From: Prevotella sp.
GTDB taxonomy: Bacteria > Bacteroidota > Bacteroidia > Bacteroidales > Bacteroidaceae
Assembly: GCA_017538105.1 (NCBI GenBank)
Contig: JAFYJN010000024.1
Span: 1 to 64,000 of the forward strand
Direction: 5' to 3'
Length of the DNA stretch: 64,000 nt
In this document: piece by piece, positions 61,642 to 64,000 of the stretch
How the letters are laid out: the number at the start of each line of letters is the position of its first letter
How positions within the stretch are numbered: the first letter of the stretch is position 1
The notes under the pieces: model-generated
The model's input: only the letters and a program-made list of their open reading frames with translations
The model's database searches: none
Told to the model about the DNA's origin: nothing
Program-made: the position numbers and the translations under genes

Positions 61642-62643
61642 ATGGAAAACAGTTTTATCAAACGGTTTCCCGACATCATGGCGGGAAAGAAGGTGATGTA
61701 TGTGCACGGCTTTGGCTCGTCGGCGGAATCGGGCACGGTACATCGTCTGCGTGAGGTGTTGCCCCAGGCAACCATCATCGCCGAGGATGTGCCGCTGCAT
61801 CCGCAGGAGGCCATCATGATGCTTCGCCAGCTGTGCGAGGAGGAGCAACCCGACCTCATCGTGGGCACTTCCATGGGGGGCATGTATACGGAGATGCTCT
61901 ATGGCTACGACCGTATCATGATCAACCCGGCGCTGCGCATCGGCGACACCATGGTGAGTCATGGACTGACGGGAGCACAGCGTTTCTTCAGTCCGCGGAA
62001 AGACGGTGTGCAGGATTTCATCGTCACCAAAGCGCTGGTGAAGGAATACAAAGACATCACCACGCAGAACTTCGCGGGGGTGAACGACGAGGAAAAGGGT
62101 AGGGTGGTAGGCCTCTTCGGCGACCACGACGACCTGGTGGACACTTACGACCTGTTCTGCGAACATTATCCCACGGCCATCCGTTTTCATGGCGCCCATC
62201 GCATGGACGACCAATCGTTCATGCATTCCGTGCTGCCGGTGATACGTTGGATGGACGACCGGCAGGAACATCGTGAGCGTGAGAAAGTGCTTGTGGGTAT
62301 CGACACCCTCGTCGACCGCCGTGGCATGGCCGAAGCCAGTGCGCAGAAAGCGTTCCGATGGCTGATAGAAACCTACGACGTGTATATCGTGGCCCCGGCA
62401 CCACGTTCAACTGACGATGGAACAGAACAAATGAAGAAGACGATAGCATGGGCTGACGAATATATCAATGTGCCGGCATACAACCATGTCGTTTTCACCA
62501 ACCAGCCGCAGTTGCTTATGGGTGATTTCCTTGTCACCACGATGCCGTGCGAGGGTTTCATGGGAACGGTCGTCCCCTATCGCAGTTCCACCTTCAAGAC
62601 GTGGGAGGAAATCATCACTTATTTTGATAGAATAACACGTTAA
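61642..62643 (+). CDS. YqiA-type esterase fused to a degenerate HAD (5'-nucleotidase-like) domain
   Basis: 333 residues, no signal peptide. Residues 15-210 are an alpha/beta hydrolase of the YqiA/YcfP type: VMYVHGFGSSAESGT, the nucleophile elbow GTSMGG (Ser77), GDHDDLVD and HGAHRM (probable His). Residues 212-333 resemble small HAD 5'-nucleotidases (VLVGIDTLVDRRG; TYDVYIVAPAP; NHVVFTNQPQLLMGDFLVTT; TFKTWEEIITYF). In relatives the first motif is DxDG and the last has DD; here the nucleophile place is Gly and the DD place is TT. The HAD part is therefore probably not catalytic. It lies 17 bases after the M6 gene. Confidence 0.8.
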   Translation: MENSFIKRFPDIMAGKKVMYVHGFGSSAESGTVHRLREVLPQATIIAEDVPLHPQEAIMMLRQLCEEEQPDLIVGTSMGGMYTEMLYGYDRIMINPALRIGDTMVSHGLTGAQRFFSPRKDGVQDFIVTKALVKEYKDITTQNFAGVNDEEKGRVVGLFGDHDDLVDTYDLFCEHYPTAIRFHGAHRMDDQSFMHSVLPVIRWMDDRQEHREREKVLVGIDTLVDRRGMAEASAQKAFRWLIETYDVYIVAPAPRSTDDGTEQMKKTIAWADEYINVPAYNHVVFTNQPQLLMGDFLVTTMPCEGFMGTVVPYRSSTFKTWEEIITYFDRITR

Positions 62644-62645
62644 AG

Positions 62646-62735
62646 CCCCCTCCCCAACCCTCCCCGAGGGGAGGGCGTGAATACTCCACAGGGTAATTTC
62701 TTCCCCTCGGGGGTGTTAGAGGGGGGCTCTAATTA
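62646..62735. repeat. Two 3'-end palindromes between convergent genes
   Basis: AGCCCCCTCCCCAACCCTCCCC-GAGGGGAGGGCGTG starts directly after the stop of the esterase gene; the second unit (CTTCCCCTCGGGGGTGTTAGAGGGGGGC) supplies the stop codon and last codons (APL) of aat on the other strand. Confidence 0.75.
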
Positions 62736-63372
62736 ATCTCATATACTCCTCATAGGAGATGTGTCGTCCGCCCATCGATTTGAGGTGGGGTGTCTCAAAT
62801 TGGCAGTCGATTATTGGTACATTGCTTTTCTGCAATAAGCGGGCCAGGTATATCAACGCTATCTTGCTGCCGCTGGGCACGCGTGAGAACATGCTCTCGC
62901 CGGAAAAACACCTGCCTACACCCACACCGTAGAGCCCTCCCACCAACCGCTCTTCTTTGTCCCACACTTCCACCGAGAAAGCATATTTTTGGCGGTTCAA
63001 CTCGGTATAAGCTTTTATCATGTCGGGTCCCAACCAGGCACCCTCCATGTCGATGCGTTGCTCGCTGCATGCCTGTATTACCTCGTCGAATTTTCGGTTG
63101 ACGGTACAGTGGTAGAGTTTTTTGCGTAGCAACGTGCGCATGGAGTGCGATATGTGTATCTCCTTGGGAAATATCACGAAACGGTTCATCGGACAATACC
63201 AATGTATCTCATCCCAATCGCGGAAGGAGTACCAAGGAAAGATGCCATTCTGATATGCCAGCAACAGACGATCAACACTCAGGTCGCCGCCTATGGCAAA
63301 CAGTCCGCTGGGTTCTGGCTCATACACCATCGGATTGGGAAACGACAATTCTTCACTCAGTTGAAATACCAT
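62716..63372 (-). CDS. aat: Leucyl/phenylalanyl-tRNA--protein transferase
   Basis: 218 residues. It adds Leu or Phe to N-terminal Arg/Lys of proteins, marking them for ClpAP. Motifs: FPNPMVYEPEPSGLFAIGGDLSVDRLLLAYQNGIFPWY, WYCPMNRFVIFP, EAWLGPDMIKAY-like GAWLGPDMIKAYTEL, SGESMFSR and IDCQFETPHLKSMGG. The clpA gene lies upstream, the normal Bacteroidetes context. The last codons come from a palindrome element. Confidence 0.95.
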   Translation of the reverse strand: MVFQLSEELSFPNPMVYEPEPSGLFAIGGDLSVDRLLLAYQNGIFPWYSFRDWDEIHWYCPMNRFVIFPKEIHISHSMRTLLRKKLYHCTVNRKFDEVIQACSEQRIDMEGAWLGPDMIKAYTELNRQKYAFSVEVWDKEERLVGGLYGVGVGRCFSGESMFSRVPSGSKIALIYLARLLQKSNVPIIDCQFETPHLKSMGGRHISYEEYMRLIRAPL

Positions 63373-63503
63373 GGTTTAGTTTTTGAGTTCTACAGTATTT
63401 GAGTCCTCTCCGTCTATAGTGAATCTGTTCAGAACAAATGTCTTTTATCTTCTTCTAACTCCTTCTATCTCCAATACGAAAGTTGATTTTTTTAATCCTT
63501 TAA

Positions 63504-64000
63504 TTATTCTTGGGCTTTTTTGCTCCCTCCCTTCGGGAGGGTTGGGGTGGGTATTAATTCCCCTTCCTTCACGGTTACTTTTATCTTCTTGCGTTTGCCG
63601 AAGAGAATTTCGCGCATGAGCATGGGCTTGAGTTTCTGCGCTATCACACGGTCGAACTCACGCGCACCATATTCTCGGGTATAACCTTCGTTGAGCAGCC
63701 ATTCGCGGGCTTCGGGTGTCAGCGTCATGCTCACGCCCCTGGTGGCCAGTTTGCTGTCCAGCTCACGCAGTTTCTTGTCGAGGATGAGCCCGGCCATATG
63801 GCGGTCCATATCGTTGAAAACGACGGTGCCCGACAGACGGTTCAAGAACTCGGGTTTGAACGTCTTCTTCACTTGGCGTAACATGGCTTCGCCGGCCGAC
63901 ACATGACCGCTGAACCCCACCGAGGCCTGCGCGGCATATTGTGCACCGGCGTTCGAGGTCATCAGCAACACCACATTGCGGAAGTCGGCCTGTCGACCTT
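63504..64000 (-). CDS. clpA: ATP-dependent Clp protease ATP-binding subunit ClpA, C-terminal part (start outside window)
   Basis: The frame is open to the right edge (GRQADFRNVVLLMTSNAGA), so only about 165 C-terminal residues are seen. Sensor-1 TSNAG, the arginine-finger block FKPEFLNRLSG and the sensor-2 motif YGAREFDRVIAQ mark the second AAA+ domain of ClpA (HSP100). It unfolds substrates for ClpP; the aat gene downstream fits the N-degron pathway. The end ELIPTPTLPKGGSKKAQE is a translation of a 3'-end palindrome element plus flanks, so the native C-terminus was extended or replaced. Confidence 0.92.
   Translation of the reverse strand, partial: GRQADFRNVVLLMTSNAGAQYAAQASVGFSGHVSAGEAMLRQVKKTFKPEFLNRLSGTVVFNDMDRHMAGLILDKKLRELDSKLATRGVSMTLTPEAREWLLNEGYTREYGAREFDRVIAQKLKPMLMREILFGKRKKIKVTVKEGELIPTPTLPKGGSKKAQE
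63522..63556. repeat. 3'-end palindrome inside the clpA reading frame
   Basis: CTCCCTCCC-TTC-GGGAGGG with GGGGTGGGTA; read in frame on the minus strand it gives IPTPTLPKGGS. Confidence 0.75.

Overview
The window reads as chromosomal DNA of a Bacteroidales bacterium, most probably Prevotellaceae (Prevotella or a close relative). The reasons are: Bacteroidetes-type promoters (TAnnTTTG at -7, often with TTTG about 19-20 bases upstream) before many genes, a SusC/SusD pair, BspA-type leucine-rich repeat proteins, a NigD-like lipoprotein, many lipoproteins with short Cys lipoboxes, and two large secreted proteins ending in the YDLQGRRV...KGIYIVDGKK tail common in Prevotella. This assignment comes from motif recognition only; no search was run. 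No phage, transposase, integrase or CRISPR array is visible.

Layout. 1-3.0 kb: a Sel1-repeat protein (cut by the window edge) and two paralogous lipoproteins. 3.3-6.5 kb: an AAA-type ATPase and two BspA-like LRR proteins. 6.8-9.0 kb: a membrane Ser/Thr kinase and a Nudix/winged-helix protein. 9.2-24.5 kb: one long co-directional block with RND adaptor, RND permease (interrupted by an in-frame TAG), a 1361-residue secreted protein with Met/Asp-rich loops, a 62-residue acidic protein, a TolC-like lipoprotein, a DUF4421-like protein, a CPA2 antiporter and a large outer-membrane protein. 24.7-26.3 kb: a second ATPase with a DUF234-type end, then tRNA-Pro(CGG). 26.3-31.8 kb: murF, folP, cdaA, pta, ackA. 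32-36 kb: lpxH, a sufT-like gene, radC, a GT2 glycosyltransferase and efp on the minus strand, with rpmH divergent. 36.6-41.6 kb: PASTA protein, rluD-type synthase, ddl, an acyltransferase and a NigD-like lipoprotein. 41.6-44.1 kb: the threonine-degradation pair tdh/kbl, divergent. 44.2-51.1 kb: a duplicated two-gene module, each copy a polytopic membrane protein plus a lipoprotein with a CxxCH haem-type motif and a PD40-like propeller; this is the best candidate for a poorly described system. 51.2-57.2 kb: susC-susD-lipoprotein operon. 57.8-62.6 kb: a histidine phosphatase, an M6 peptidase and an esterase fused to a degenerate HAD domain. 62.7-64 kb: aat and the 3' part of clpA.

The second theme is non-coding. 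The spacers are full of short degenerate word arrays (GTTGAATG/GTTGAGTG, TTAACTCCC/TTAACTTCC, AAACTCCC/AAACTCCT, GGGTAAAAG, GGCAAGGAGCAAG, CTCACCCCTCACCT) mixed with mini-hairpins such as GCGAAGCGA, and G/C palindromes of the type CCCTCCC-n-GGGAGGG. The palindromes sit at gene 3' ends and supply the last codons or the stop of at least four genes. The same kinds of words occur as in-frame insertions inside the two polytopic membrane proteins.
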